This document shows positions 51,976 to 61,281 of a stretch of 64,000 nt of DNA, piece by piece (within the stretch, counting starts at the first letter, position 1; each line of letters opens with the position of its first letter). Below the pieces are notes generated by a model. That model saw only the letters and a list, made by a program, of their open reading frames with translations. It was not told where the DNA came from and made no database searches. The position numbers and the translations under genes are program-made. This DNA is from Aestuariivivens sediminicola. GTDB taxonomy: Bacteria > Bacteroidota > Bacteroidia > Flavobacteriales > Flavobacteriaceae. The DNA lies in the NCBI RefSeq assembly GCF_022662015.1, contig NZ_JAKMCM010000002.1, positions 1 through 64,000 of the forward strand. The letters are read 5' to 3'.

Positions 51976-54900
51976 TTATTTCAGTATCAATTTCTTTGTA
52001 ATTTTTCCGGTTTCGGTGGACAATGTTATAAAGTAAACCCCGGAGGCATAACTACCCATATCTAGAGTGTAGCCCTGGTTGTTTACTTTCACATTCGAGG
52101 CTTGAACGATGTGCTTTCCGGTCATATCGGTTATGGAATACGAAAAGGAAGACATGCCCTTAGTTTGAATATTGAAAATGTCAGATGAAGGATTCGGATA
52201 AATTCTAAAGACCAGGGGATCAAATTCGGATACATTTAATGTGCCCTCGATACTCAAATCATCAATTATGACCCCTTCGTTAACCTCATACTGATCCGAA
52301 TGAAATACAAACCGGAATGCAATAGAGGTTTCACTATTTAGTGAGGATAGGTCATAGCTGTATTCCTGCAAGGTTGTATTCGTTCCGGTCCATTGTGCCC
52401 CAGGGCAATTTAAACAGTTGGCTCCGGGGGTGGTATTGCTGTTATACCAACTCGGATCATCAGCGGTTCCCAAAACAGACCAGTTCATTCCTGAATCGGT
52501 GGAATATTCAATATACATAATATCCCAGTTCTCTTCGAGGTCGTGGGCCATTTTAAATTTAAAGACCGGATTCCCCAAAAGGGATAAATCATAACACGGG
52601 GTAACCAAATAACTTTTAATATTGTTTTCGTACAAGCCGCTTAAGTTGGTGGCATATACTGTATTGTTCGTTGATTCCGTATTTAATAGTGTTCCGGTGG
52701 CAATACCGCGATCCCAAAAACCACTGAAACCTGAGCAATTGCTTTCGGAATTAAAATTAAGGATCTCATCAGATGGATTTTCAAAGGAGTTAACCACATT
52801 TACAGTTCCGGGGGTATTGGCATAAAATCCGGAAATCAATTCGTTGTTGTAGTTAAAGCTATCGCCACTGACGGAGGCACTCACTGTTAAGTCCTGAAAG
52901 CCATCCCCGGATACTATTATTGAGGGGATATCAATTAATTGGGTCGCTCCTGGAGCTAGTGTGCCATTCCAAACGGTGTTCTCTGTATTTCCATTCAAGG
53001 TATAATTCAGGGTGACTTCATTTATGGGGTCAGTGCCTCTGTTTTGAACACGGGCTTTGACGTTGTTCAAAGAACCACAAACTACTTGCTCTTCAATGCC
53101 CTGAATAGCTTCAAGGCTAATTTCATTCGGAACAGATTCCAGAGGGATGTCAGACTGCCATATCCCTCTGCCATAGGTAGCTGCGGAGATGTTTCCATCG
53201 TTTACGTTAATTTCCAAATCCGTGACAGAAACATTTGGTAAATTGGTGCCGAAGGTATCCCAATCATTGGTAGTGTCGTCGTATCGAAAAACACCGAGGC
53301 TCGTTCCTATAAATAATGGATTCTGGCTGTGTAAAGGTTGATGCTTAATGATATTTTTAGTCACACTGGGAAGTGATCCGGTAATGTCAACGAAGCTGGA
53401 TCCACCATCAATCGATCGGTATACACCGCCGCTGAAACCTGAAGTCGTAACATAGATTAGGGCACTGTTGTTCGTGTTTACTTCAATAGAGGTGATGTTA
53501 GAAGAAAATGTATATGTGGTGGAAAAAGACACGCCTTTATCCACACTTTTTCGAAGCGTGTTATCTATGGCAACATAGATGTTGTTGGAATCAATGTCAT
53601 CAATTTCCAGAACATCAATGTTGACATTATTTCCAAAAGAGGGTGATACCACCTCCCATTCAGTCCCACATAATTTGTACAGGCTGGAATATCCGGCATA
53701 TAACACCCCGTTCTTGTCCATTGTTAACGGGGTAACCCAATTACCACCATTATCATTGGTATCTTCATCCGTTTCAGCTGCCGGAGCAGGGACATAGGCA
53801 TCATTACTGGCGCCTGTCGACTGGGATATGTACAGGTTGCCGCCATACTGAATGAACCCATACATAAAATTTGAATCGTTCGGTCTTATGGCCGCATCCA
53901 TACCATCTGCACCAAAATAGACTTGCCAGATACCATTGTATGCATAGCCACCATTATCCTGAAGACCACCTATCATTTTACCTGATGTTTCTCTGGAAAC
54001 ACTCAACCTGTAAAACTGACCAATTTGAAGTCCTTCACTTAAATCGGTAAAGTTGGTGCCACCATCGGTGGTTTTATAAAATCCGCCATCGGTACCGGCA
54101 AATAATACGCCGTCATAAAACCGCAATAAATGGATATCAGCATGTGAATAGGAGGCAGAAAAGGGCTGGTACCATTCATTCACTTTGGTAAAACTGGTAC
54201 CACCATCAGTCGATTTCCATATGTTTAGGACACCGACATAAATCTCATTTTCATCGTTGTCGGATACGGCAAGGGCCATATCGAAATAGGCTTGCTTGCT
54301 GCCGTCAAAAAGATCAGCGTTCGAAGGTGTTGTAGCCGCCATTTGCAAAAACGTAAGGCCGGAGTCGGTGGATTTATATATGCCCTGGAAATCATTGTCC
54401 AAGGCGCTCAGCACATAAATTACCCCACTGTTGTTTGGGGTTACGTCAATAACCAGACGACTGGAGGCCACCGGTAATCCACTTCCAAAACCACTAGTGG
54501 TAAAGGTGTCTCCTCCATCGGTAGATACATAGAACGAATTTGAAGTTACGGCATATATGGTGTTCGGATCCCCGGGTTTTAATTTAATATCCTTCATGTT
54601 CAGGTTTTCCGTGCCATTGGTGTTATCCCAGGTTACACCGCCGTCAATCGTTTTGTAGATACCTTTATTCGTGGCGACCCACAATATATTGGAGTTGCTC
54701 GGGTGCATATAGATATCATTCATATTGGTGGGACTGCCCGGACTGGAATTTAAACCCGTGGTGTTCCAGGTTGTTCCACCATCGGTAGATTTCATAACCC
54801 CCACGCTGTAGGTGTCCCAACCGTCGTCATCGCCTGTAGCGATATAAATTGTATTACTGTCGTTATAATCAATCGCTATGCCCGAAACCCCTATTTGTGG

Positions 54901-55431
54901 TAAATTATCGGATAGCTGAATCCATGAATCCCCGGCATCAGTGGATTTCCAAATGCCTCCTGCCGGAGCCCCGGTGTAATAGGTATTCGGTTTGTTGGGA
55001 TCGACAATAATAGCATTAATGCGCCCCTGTCCGGAACTCCAGGACCCCGTATTGGTGTGGCTAAATGGGCCTACAGGACTCCAATTGCTTAAATCGGCAT
55101 TAGCACTGGTAATTTTAGCCTGTTGTACAGCAAGCCACGAGTTCCATAAGGCATCCGGAGAGGGGAGGGTGCCGTCGAGTTTCACAAAATTTTTCCAGTA
55201 GTTTTCCCAACGTCGGAATGGCTTATGTCCGCTGCCTTTTTTATTCGGATCTTTGCCCTTCCAATAGGCGTTAAAGGCTTCCACAATGGTATTGAAAGTC
55301 GTTTTCTCTGATTTTGAGGACTGGAATTTCGAGGCCGTGGTTAAATCGCTCATCCATGGGGCATCCGGATTATATTGTGCCTGGATGGTGAGTGCGAATA
55401 GTAAAACAAATAAAAAGATCAGGGGTCTCAT
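51976..55431 (-). CDS. T9SS-secreted VPS10/BNR-repeat (sortilin-like) protein
   Basis: About 1,151 residues from ATG 55431 (MRPLIFLFVLLFALTIQAQ, a clean signal peptide); an upstream in-frame ATG at 55458 would overlap the lipoprotein gene. Repeated BNR/Asp-box units (STDAGDSW, STDGGTTW, TIDGGVTW, STDGGDTF, TTDGGTNF, SVDKGVSF, SIDGGSSF) predict a large beta-propeller. A jelly-roll-like region (about 900-1060) and a T9SS type A tail (IYPNPSSDIFNIQTKG to the end) follow. It should be exported to the cell surface. Ligand and any enzymatic activity are unknown. Confidence 0.85.
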   Translation of the reverse strand: MRPLIFLFVLLFALTIQAQYNPDAPWMSDLTTASKFQSSKSEKTTFNTIVEAFNAYWKGKDPNKKGSGHKPFRRWENYWKNFVKLDGTLPSPDALWNSWLAVQQAKITSANADLSNWSPVGPFSHTNTGSWSSGQGRINAIIVDPNKPNTYYTGAPAGGIWKSTDAGDSWIQLSDNLPQIGVSGIAIDYNDSNTIYIATGDDDGWDTYSVGVMKSTDGGTTWNTTGLNSSPGSPTNMNDIYMHPSNSNILWVATNKGIYKTIDGGVTWDNTNGTENLNMKDIKLKPGDPNTIYAVTSNSFYVSTDGGDTFTTSGFGSGLPVASSRLVIDVTPNNSGVIYVLSALDNDFQGIYKSTDSGLTFLQMAATTPSNADLFDGSKQAYFDMALAVSDNDENEIYVGVLNIWKSTDGGTSFTKVNEWYQPFSASYSHADIHLLRFYDGVLFAGTDGGFYKTTDGGTNFTDLSEGLQIGQFYRLSVSRETSGKMIGGLQDNGGYAYNGIWQVYFGADGMDAAIRPNDSNFMYGFIQYGGNLYISQSTGASNDAYVPAPAAETDEDTNDNGGNWVTPLTMDKNGVLYAGYSSLYKLCGTEWEVVSPSFGNNVNIDVLEIDDIDSNNIYVAIDNTLRKSVDKGVSFSTTYTFSSNITSIEVNTNNSALIYVTTSGFSGGVYRSIDGGSSFVDITGSLPSVTKNIIKHQPLHSQNPLFIGTSLGVFRYDDTTNDWDTFGTNLPNVSVTDLEINVNDGNISAATYGRGIWQSDIPLESVPNEISLEAIQGIEEQVVCGSLNNVKARVQNRGTDPINEVTLNYTLNGNTENTVWNGTLAPGATQLIDIPSIIVSGDGFQDLTVSASVSGDSFNYNNELISGFYANTPGTVNVVNSFENPSDEILNFNSESNCSGFSGFWDRGIATGTLLNTESTNNTVYATNLSGLYENNIKSYLVTPCYDLSLLGNPVFKFKMAHDLEENWDIMYIEYSTDSGMNWSVLGTADDPSWYNSNTTPGANCLNCPGAQWTGTNTTLQEYSYDLSSLNSETSIAFRFVFHSDQYEVNEGVIIDDLSIEGTLNVSEFDPLVFRIYPNPSSDIFNIQTKGMSSFSYSITDMTGKHIVQASNVKVNNQGYTLDMGSYASGVYFITLSTETGKITKKLILK

Positions 55432-55435
55432 AGGA

Positions 55436-55951
55436 TTAAGGTTTAGGGATATTTTCATTCCTTTTTAGCTCGACGATCTTGTTGAGTTGCAGATCTAAAT
55501 TAGAAACCGCAACCAACAAGGCCTTTATGCCACCAAGAAGTTCTGCTTTAGTGCTTGTCGATAATCGTTTTAAACTTTCAAGTTTATACATGTTGGTTTC
55601 AACAATTTTCAGTCTTGCCAGTATGGTGTTATTGTTTAAGCTATCTGGAATATTTTTTGTCAAGTCCTTCAGCAGTTTTGTAATCGCCTCCTCGTTGTCA
55701 TTAAAATAACTTAAGTCACCTTTTTTAATATAGCCCACCTGCTCCTGCATTTGGTTGTATTCTGTCCAGTTTTCAATAAGCGCCTTGGATTCCTGGCTTA
55801 AAACAAATTCAGTGTATTGAATTTTTGAAACATCACTTTCCGTAACGGCCGTCGTCGGGAGCTCTTGTTTTTCGATCTCTGAGGTAGATGAGATCTCCTT
55901 TTTACAAGAGTAAAGCACGAATACAAGACTTAAGGCATATACTAATTTCAT
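55436..55951 (-). CDS. Hypothetical lipoprotein upstream of BNR protein
   Basis: 171 residues. MKLVYALSLVFVLYSCKKE is a lipoprotein signal with the lipidated Cys16. The rest is hydrophilic and helical (LLKDLTKNIPDSLNNN, LARLKIVETNMYKLESLKRLSTSTKAELLGG) with possible coiled coil. The gene stops 4 bp before the preferred start of the large T9SS protein gene, which suggests they are translated together and may act together at the outer membrane. No family recognised. Confidence 0.75.
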   Translation of the reverse strand: MKLVYALSLVFVLYSCKKEISSTSEIEKQELPTTAVTESDVSKIQYTEFVLSQESKALIENWTEYNQMQEQVGYIKKGDLSYFNDNEEAITKLLKDLTKNIPDSLNNNTILARLKIVETNMYKLESLKRLSTSTKAELLGGIKALLVAVSNLDLQLNKIVELKRNENIPKP

Positions 55952-55978
55952 TTCAATTGTGGATTTAGGACACGATGC

Positions 55979-55986
55979 AAAGATAG
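55979..55986 (-). promoter_or_regulatory. Bacteroidota -7 box of the lipoprotein/BNR operon
   Basis: On the minus strand TATCTTTG matches TAnnTTTG exactly, 27 bp before the ATG at 55951. Confidence 0.55.
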
Positions 55987-56114
55987 CGGAATAGTTGATT
56001 CGATCTTTTTGTTCATAACATATTCAAATAGCGGTGCGTTAAAGCCATAAAAATAAAACATAATATTAAATATGTAAATTGTATCTTTAGCAACTTCAAA
56101 AAAAGACAAATACC

Positions 56115-56705
56115 ATGCTTGAAAATTTTTGGTTTAATGTGGAATATGGGATCAATCATGTTCTCGATATTAATGCCTACGACCATGTCTTATTTTTAAT
56201 TAGTTTAACGGTGCCTTATGCCTTTAAAGACTGGAAGCGTGTCATACTTTTGGTTACTATGTTTACATTAGGGCACACACTTTCCCTAATTTTAGCGGCT
56301 TACAATGTCGTGCGTATAGATGCCCAGTTGGTGGAGTTTTTAATTCCCATTACCATTTTAATAGTAGCCGTTTACAATGTGTTCACTTCGGGAAAGGGGG
56401 CCCAAAAAGAACGGCTGGGCGTATTGTTTTTTACAACCCTCTTCTTTGGTCTTATACATGGTTTGGGATTTGCCAGAGAATTTAGGATACTCCTGGGGGA
56501 CTCCGACAACAAATTAATAGTACTGCTCGAATTTGCCCTGGGAATAGAATTATCGCAGGTCATCATTGTATTTATGGTGCTCTTTTTGGGCTATGTTGGA
56601 CAGACCGTGTTTAGATTTTCGAAACGCGATTGGATTATGGTCATTTCATCTATTGTGATAGGACTGGTTATTCCTATGGTGTTAAATAGCGATTTTTTAG
56701 CCTAA
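56115..56705 (+). CDS. HupE/UreJ-like membrane protein
   Basis: 196 residues with about six transmembrane helices. GINHVLDINAYDHVLFLISLTVPYAFKDWKRVILLVTMFTLGHTLSLIL carries the conserved His/Asp pattern of the HupE/UreJ_2 family, and FFGLIHGLGFAREFRILLG repeats it. Relatives transport nickel or cobalt for hydrogenase and urease, but no such enzyme genes are visible here, so the metal role is an inference. Confidence 0.82.
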   Translation: MLENFWFNVEYGINHVLDINAYDHVLFLISLTVPYAFKDWKRVILLVTMFTLGHTLSLILAAYNVVRIDAQLVEFLIPITILIVAVYNVFTSGKGAQKERLGVLFFTTLFFGLIHGLGFAREFRILLGDSDNKLIVLLEFALGIELSQVIIVFMVLFLGYVGQTVFRFSKRDWIMVISSIVIGLVIPMVLNSDFLA

Positions 56706-56848
56706 AACTTTCGTAAAACTTTAACGAACAAGGGTTGTAATTAAAATACGAAGCTATTATATTCGTTAATAGGTTGATGTAAAGCTTACTCAAAGCACTT
56801 GTAGAGGTCAATGATGGAACATTTAGAAGGCCTTGGAAAAGTAAATTT

Positions 56849-57280
56849 ATGGCGAAACAAAAACAATTAAAATATGATAGAGCCTATCTTCGAATTGCCA
56901 TGGAGTGGGGGAAGTTGTCGTATTGCAAGCGTCGGCAGGTTGGCGCACTTATTGTAAAGGATAGAATGATTATATCCGATGGGTATAACGGGACACCTTC
57001 GGGTTTTGAGAATTTTTGTGAGGATGAAGGCGGTTATACGAAATGGTATGTGCTGCATGCCGAAGCCAATGCTATATTAAAAGTGGCTGCATCAACACAA
57101 TCATGTCAGGGAGCTACCCTGTATATCACCATGTCTCCCTGTAAAGAGTGTAGTAAACTCATACATCAGGCCGGTATTATTAGAGTGGTTTATAACAAAG
57201 CCTATAAGGATGATTCCGGTTTACAATTTTTAGAAAAAGCCGGAATTAAATTAAAATTAATTGAAGATCTGACAGCCTAA
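56849..57280 (+). CDS. Deoxycytidylate (dCMP) deaminase family protein
   Basis: 143 residues. The zinc and catalytic site is HAEANAI with SPCKECSKLIHQAG, the pattern of dCMP/CMP deaminases, with RRQVGALIVKDRMIISDGYNGTPSGFENFCEDEGG before it. It should turn dCMP into dUMP for thymidylate synthesis. Its stop overlaps the start of the S41 protease gene by one base. Confidence 0.92.
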   Translation: MAKQKQLKYDRAYLRIAMEWGKLSYCKRRQVGALIVKDRMIISDGYNGTPSGFENFCEDEGGYTKWYVLHAEANAILKVAASTQSCQGATLYITMSPCKECSKLIHQAGIIRVVYNKAYKDDSGLQFLEKAGIKLKLIEDLTA

Positions 57281-58869
57281 TGCCTTATCAAAAAAAATAT
57301 TTACCCCTAGTTTTAGGTATCGCCATTGCCGCAGGCATTTTAATTGGTGGGAAACTTGATTTTACCGATGCTCCCGATCGTTTGTTTTCTACCAATAGTA
57401 AAAAAGACAAACTGAACAGACTTATAGATTACATTGAATACGATTATGTAGATGATATCAATACCGATAGCATTGTTGATGTTACCGTCAATGGCATATT
57501 GGATAACTTGGATCCTCATTCGGTTTATATTCCTAAAAAGGACATGGCACGTGTAGCGGAGGAAATGCGAGGGGATTTTGTCGGAATAGGAGTGAGTTTT
57601 TATACCTATAAAGATACGATCACAGTCATACGGGCCATAGAAAACGGGCCAAGCGAAAAGGCCGGTATTAAAGGTGGTGATCGCATTATTATGGCTAACG
57701 GCGATTCTCTAGTGGGTAAGGATGTTACAGATGAGAGTCTGGTGAATAAACTGAAAGGGGGCATTAATTCCAAAGTGCATTTAAAAGTGTACCGGAGAGG
57801 AGAACCAAAACTCCTGGATTTTACCGTGAAACGGGGGGTTATACCTATTAAGAGTGTCGATGCAGCCTATATGCTTACCGATAAAATAGGGTATATTAAA
57901 ATCAATCGTTTTGCCGAAACAACCTTTAAAGAGTTCAAAACAGCATTAAACAAACTAAAGGCGGAAGGCGCTGCTGAAATCGCTTTGGATTTAAGGGATA
58001 ACCCCGGTGGATTTTTAGATATAGCGGAAAAGATTATTGATGAGTTTCTGGAAGAAGACAAACTCATACTCTTTACAAAGAATAAACGTGGTGATGTAGA
58101 GAAAAGTTTCGCGACAAAGATGGGCGATTTTGAAGAGGGGAAGGTCTATGTGCTTATTAATGAAAATTCGGCCTCTGCCAGCGAAATCGTGGCCGGAGCA
58201 CTTCAGGACAACGATAAAGGGACCATAATCGGGCGACGATCCTATGGTAAAGGGCTGGTTCAGCGTGAGATGGATTTAGGCGATGGCAGTGCGGTCCGTT
58301 TAACCGTTTCGAGATATTATACGCCAACCGGGCGCTCGATTCAACGACCCTATGAAAATGGTCATAAGGATTATTACGATGAATACCTGGAGCGCATAGA
58401 AAGCGGTGAACTGCTCGATGCTGATAAGATTAAAGTGGCCGATTCCCTGAAGTATACCACGCCCTCCGGTAAGATTGTTTATGGGGGTGGTGGTATTATT
58501 CCCGATGTATTTGTGCCCATAGATACGGGTATGTTCAATGAAACCCTGAACTATCTCTTACGACGCGGGTTTATAGGCTATTTTGTTTTTGAGGAATTGG
58601 AAAAGGACAGGCATCTCTATGATGACATTTCGAGACAGGAATTCATCGATAATTTTGAAATAAGCGATGACCTGGTGACCTCATTCCAGGATTATCTCAA
58701 TGTGAGAACAGACTCCGATATTACCCTTGTAGCCTATTACGGTGAAATCAAACAATACCTTAAAGCCACTCTGGCCGATCAGCTTTTTGGCAATGGGGCC
58801 TTTGAAGAGGTTTTTAATCAGAATGACATTATGATCGATGAGCTCATTGCGCTGAGCGAGGAGCAGTGA
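57280..58869 (+). CDS. S41 family C-terminal processing peptidase
   Basis: 529 residues. One N-terminal helix (about 8-24) anchors it to the inner membrane, facing the periplasm. A PDZ domain (about 90-175) contains FVGIGVSFYTYKDT and GDRIIMANGDS. The peptidase core shows DLRDNPGGFLDIA, the nucleophile in NENSASASEIV (Ser299) and the general base Lys324 in GRRSYGKGLVQ. It clips C-termini of periplasmic proteins. It is coupled to the deaminase gene by a 1-bp overlap, although their functions are unrelated. Confidence 0.93.
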   Translation: MPYQKKYLPLVLGIAIAAGILIGGKLDFTDAPDRLFSTNSKKDKLNRLIDYIEYDYVDDINTDSIVDVTVNGILDNLDPHSVYIPKKDMARVAEEMRGDFVGIGVSFYTYKDTITVIRAIENGPSEKAGIKGGDRIIMANGDSLVGKDVTDESLVNKLKGGINSKVHLKVYRRGEPKLLDFTVKRGVIPIKSVDAAYMLTDKIGYIKINRFAETTFKEFKTALNKLKAEGAAEIALDLRDNPGGFLDIAEKIIDEFLEEDKLILFTKNKRGDVEKSFATKMGDFEEGKVYVLINENSASASEIVAGALQDNDKGTIIGRRSYGKGLVQREMDLGDGSAVRLTVSRYYTPTGRSIQRPYENGHKDYYDEYLERIESGELLDADKIKVADSLKYTTPSGKIVYGGGGIIPDVFVPIDTGMFNETLNYLLRRGFIGYFVFEELEKDRHLYDDISRQEFIDNFEISDDLVTSFQDYLNVRTDSDITLVAYYGEIKQYLKATLADQLFGNGAFEEVFNQNDIMIDELIALSEEQ

Positions 58870-58931
58870 TTACGTCCTCCACATAAAAGAATTCAGGTTT
58901 TCTGAGAAACATTGTACAAGGAATATAACGC

Positions 58932-59534
58932 TTATATTTTATCGTGCACTTTGGTATGTTGCCCATTATTCCAAAGGGTTAAGATATCAGTAGCTACATG
59001 TGCTCCACTGCCACTGGCAATGGCAAACTGACTGCGCCAACCGGCCAGAGTACCCGTAACATAAAGGCCATCTTCTATCAGGTGATCTCTGTTTTTGAGC
59101 CAAATGCGATCTTTTTCAGCGGCGGCCCTCGGATGCGCTTCAATGTAGTGTTCCAGACCTTTAATACGCATCAAATTGGTGTATCCGACGGCGATGACCA
59201 CAAGTTTGGAACTGTAGTTGTTTTTGTTGGTCCTTACCACAAAATGATCGCCGTTTCTTTTTATTTCCAAAACTTTTTCCTTTTCAATTTGTGCGACATG
59301 CGGGTATTGTGATGCTAATTGGGACTTTCCGCTTTCCAAAATAGCAGCTCCCGTCGTTCCGGGTGCAACTCCCAACACGTTATTGAACAAGGCATCCTGC
59401 AGGTGTGAGGCTTTTTGGTGCAGGATAATGCCAATGCGTTTCTCACGGGCATATGCCCTGTCTTTTGCAGAGCCTAAAACCAAAGCACAGGACATCCCTG
59501 ATGCACCGCCCCCAACTATTAAAACATCATACAT
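58932..59534 (-). CDS. Short FAD-dependent pyridine nucleotide-disulfide-type protein
   Basis: 200 residues. The N-terminus YDVLIVGGGASGMSCALVLGSAK is the FAD-binding dinucleotide fold, and LYVTGTLAGWRSQFAIASGSGAHVATDIL is the C-terminal FAD-contact segment of thioredoxin reductase-like proteins. The separate NADPH domain and the redox-active CxxC are absent, so it is about two thirds of a normal reductase. It may accept electrons from a partner. It starts at the last base of the upstream small membrane-protein gene. Confidence 0.8.
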   Translation of the reverse strand: MYDVLIVGGGASGMSCALVLGSAKDRAYAREKRIGIILHQKASHLQDALFNNVLGVAPGTTGAAILESGKSQLASQYPHVAQIEKEKVLEIKRNGDHFVVRTNKNNYSSKLVVIAVGYTNLMRIKGLEHYIEAHPRAAAEKDRIWLKNRDHLIEDGLYVTGTLAGWRSQFAIASGSGAHVATDILTLWNNGQHTKVHDKI

Positions 59535-59737
59535 TACTTTTTGTTTTTCACTTTATCTTCGATACGTTTCGAAATTCTTAGAATCAACATTAAAATAATG
59601 GCGCATAATCCGGCCAATATGGTAATCAGTGCAACGGTATTGTCGCCTTCTAAAGGTGCATTAAAATTGATTTTGGTCGCATTGAAAATGATCAATACGG
59701 TAGCGAGGATAATTATTATGGTCGATATAATCTTCAT
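59534..59737 (-). CDS. Small two-helix membrane protein (hypothetical)
   Basis: 67 residues: MKIISTIIIILATVLIIFNATKINFNAPLEGDNTVALITILAGLCAIILMLILRISKRIEDKVKNKK. Two transmembrane helices are joined by a short polar loop, with a basic cytosolic tail. It shares single-base overlaps with MarC upstream and the FAD protein downstream, so all three are tightly coupled. Function unknown. Confidence 0.75.
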   Translation of the reverse strand: MKIISTIIIILATVLIIFNATKINFNAPLEGDNTVALITILAGLCAIILMLILRISKRIEDKVKNKK

Positions 59738-60318
59738 TAGACAAATAAAACTTTAATATTATGTGCAAATAGTTTAACCGCTATGGCCAATAAAATGACC
59801 CCGAACACTTTTCGAATAATATTGATGCCATTAGCCCCCAGGAAACGTTCAATCTTCCGAGAGGTTTTGAGTACAATATAGATTAAAATGACATTTAAGA
59901 TGATGGCAAGTATGATATTTTCAACCCTGAACTCAGCCCTTAGGGACAGCAAAGTCGTTAAACTCCCAGGACCGGCAATTAAAGGAAATGCCAGCGGGAA
60001 AACAGAAGCGGTCAAAGGATTTGTTTCTTCCTGCTTGTACAATGTAATGCCAAGAATCATTTCCAGGGCAATAAAAAAAAGGATGAATGCCCCCGCAACC
60101 GCAAAAGAATTCACGTCAATGCCAATTAGATTCAGAATGCTCTTTCCCAAGAAAAGGAAAAGAGTCATAATGACGCCTGCTATGATCGACGCTTTTTCAC
60201 TTTGAATATGGCCTACTTTTTTACGAAGATCGATCACAATAGGAATATTTCCAACAATGTCAATTACGGCAAACAACACCATAAATGCCGTGAAAATTTC
60301 TTTAAAGTTCAATTGCAT
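59737..60318 (-). CDS. MarC family membrane protein
   Basis: 193 residues with six transmembrane helices. FMVLFAVIDIVGNIPIVIDLRKKVG at the start and TASVFPLAFPLIAGPGSLTTLLSL in the middle are the MarC signatures. The family is an inner-membrane protein of unresolved transport function; the historic link to multiple antibiotic resistance has not held up. It is the first gene of a three-gene overlapping unit. Confidence 0.9.
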   Translation of the reverse strand: MQLNFKEIFTAFMVLFAVIDIVGNIPIVIDLRKKVGHIQSEKASIIAGVIMTLFLFLGKSILNLIGIDVNSFAVAGAFILFFIALEMILGITLYKQEETNPLTASVFPLAFPLIAGPGSLTTLLSLRAEFRVENIILAIILNVILIYIVLKTSRKIERFLGANGINIIRKVFGVILLAIAVKLFAHNIKVLFV

Positions 60319-60395
60319 AACCTGTTCTATAAAATCCGCTGCAAAGGTCTGTATTAATTATGAAATAACAAGGTATAATAAATCTAAACTTTCTC

Positions 60396-60403
60396 TATTT
60401 TTG
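60396..60403 (+). promoter_or_regulatory. Bacteroidota -7 box of the DUF3109 gene
   Basis: TATTTTTG matches TAnnTTTG exactly, 20 bp before the ATG at 60424. Confidence 0.55.
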
Positions 60404-60423
60404 CGGACAATGATTTTAAATAG

Positions 60424-60987
60424 ATGTTTCAACTAGGAAAAACGATTGTGTCTGAGGAGATTATTGAGAATGATTTTGTCTGTAATCTTTCCGCATGTAA
60501 AGGTGCCTGTTGTATTGATGGCGATGCGGGGGCCCCCTTGGAAGCGGAGGAAGTCAAAATACTGGAAACCATTTATCCTAAGGTGAAACCGTTCCTCAGG
60601 GATGAAGGCATTGAAGCTATTGAACAGCAAGGGTTGGTTGTTAAAACGGAAGAAGGCGATTTGGAAACACCCTTGATTAATGGTGCCGATTGTGCCTTTG
60701 TGATTTTTGATGAAAAAAAAGTGGCACGCTGTGCGATTGAGGAAGCCTACAATCAGGGGGTGATTTCATGGAAAAAGCCAATCTCCTGTCATTTGTATCC
60801 CGTTAGAGTGAAAGACTACTCCGAGTTTTCGGCCGTCAACTATCATCGTTGGCAGGTCTGCGATGATGCCTGTACCCTGGGCAAGACCTTACAGATTCCA
60901 ATTTATAAATTTGTAAAAGAAGCCCTGATTAGAAAGTTTGGAGAAGATTGGTACAACGCCTTGGAGCAGCTTGCCAAATCGTTTTAA
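60424..60987 (+). CDS. DUF3109 family cysteine-rich protein
   Basis: 187 residues. Cysteines are arranged as CNLSACKGACCIDGDAGAPL near the start, then PISCHLYPVR and CDDACTLG later, a pattern likely to hold zinc or an iron-sulfur cluster, as in the YkgJ-like group. FQLGKTIVSEEIIENDFVCNL is the standard DUF3109 opening. Function unknown; widespread in Bacteroidota. It stands alone with its own promoter box. Confidence 0.85.
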   Translation: MFQLGKTIVSEEIIENDFVCNLSACKGACCIDGDAGAPLEAEEVKILETIYPKVKPFLRDEGIEAIEQQGLVVKTEEGDLETPLINGADCAFVIFDEKKVARCAIEEAYNQGVISWKKPISCHLYPVRVKDYSEFSAVNYHRWQVCDDACTLGKTLQIPIYKFVKEALIRKFGEDWYNALEQLAKSF

Positions 60988-61281
60988 GAGCCCCCTGCTT
61001 ACACTTTAAAGTGCTTGTTTTTATTGAGGTTTTCTTGATTTTTAGCTGTAATTTTTTTGATCACTTTTTAAAATGCTTAAAAATGTAAAACCCTAGTTAT
61101 CAATACATTAATATTTATTTTCTGTAAACTTCTGTTACTCAATACATTTTTTTGTTTGTTAAAAACTTGTTGAAAAGCTTTCAGTAATTTTTTAAAAAAA
61201 TAACAATCATTTTACAATCTTTGTTATCCCTAAGTCTTAAAAAAAATTTCGTCAAACTTTTATTAAAAATCAATTTTAGCT
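60988..61281. other. Long leader upstream of nrdB
   Basis: 294 bp, very AT-rich, with a 12-bp palindrome CACTTTAAAGTG at 61002-61013 near the end of the DUF3109 gene. No exact promoter box, NrdR-box-like pair or riboswitch was recognised in the remainder. Confidence 0.4.

Noticed and set aside
56115-56705. Hydrogenase or urease locus suggested by HupE/UreJ
   Set aside because: No hydrogenase, urease or nickel-maturation gene is nearby.
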